A stretch of DNA of 8,393 nucleotides, from contig CAZUDI010000088.1 of the NCBI GenBank assembly GCA_964618975.1, positions 1-8,393 of the forward strand. The letters are read 5' to 3'. Position 1 is the stretch's first letter. The number at the start of each line of letters is the position of its first letter. The stretch comes from CAZUDI01 sp964618975 (GTDB taxonomy: Bacteria > Desulfobacterota > Desulfomonilia > UBA1062). Below the pieces are notes generated by a model, which saw nothing but the letters and a program-made list of their open reading frames with translations, made no database searches and was not told where the DNA came from. Made by a program: the position numbers and the translations under genes. Of this stretch, positions 8,374 through 8,393 are shown piece after piece.

Positions 8374-8393
8374 TGATCGAGGATGCGGCGGAT
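8367..8393 (-). CDS. Possible 3' end of a convergent minus-strand gene
   Basis: Read on the minus strand from the window edge, one frame gives IRRILDQS followed by TGA (8369-8367). Only eight codons are visible, so no identity can be given. The placement fits a convergent neighbour, with a 27-base gap to the MCP stop containing most of a hairpin. Chance cannot be excluded in so short a stretch. Confidence 0.25.
   Translation of the reverse strand: MRRILDQS

Overview
The window reads as an ordinary GC-rich chromosomal segment from a Gram-negative, two-membrane, probably flagellated bacterium. The basis is a TamB-type envelope protein next to an Omp85/POTRA protein, an EttA ribosome factor and a chemotaxis receptor. 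EttA and TamB are typical of Pseudomonadota and related phyla; I cannot name a genus. Coding regions are strongly GC-rich and produce many long antisense and out-of-frame ORFs, which I treat as shadows.

Layout. On the minus strand, a complete tamB-like gene (4455 to 550) is followed, with overlapping reading frames, by the start of an Omp85-family gene with a signal peptide and POTRA repeats, which leaves the window at base 1. Together they look like a TAM-type outer-membrane assembly or lipid-transport operon with the gene order tamB then tamA-like. A 528-base divergent intergenic region (4456-4983) carries imperfect direct repeats, an AT-rich stretch and a terminator-like hairpin. On the plus strand, ettA (4984-6669) is followed by two tandem GC-rich hairpins. 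Next comes a methyl-accepting chemotaxis protein (6852-8339) with a canonical signalling domain but an unrecognised periplasmic sensor. The last 50 bases hold an inverted repeat and possibly the tail of a convergent minus-strand gene.

The genes serve separate jobs: envelope biogenesis (tamB/Omp85), energy-sensing control of translation (ettA) and chemotaxis (MCP). I see no mobile element, CRISPR array, tRNA or rRNA, and no evidence of an undescribed multi-gene system. The parts most worth a second look are non-coding: the repeat-bearing tamB/ettA intergenic region, the hairpin plus small ORFs in the ettA leader, and the stop-codon-spanning palindrome after the MCP gene.
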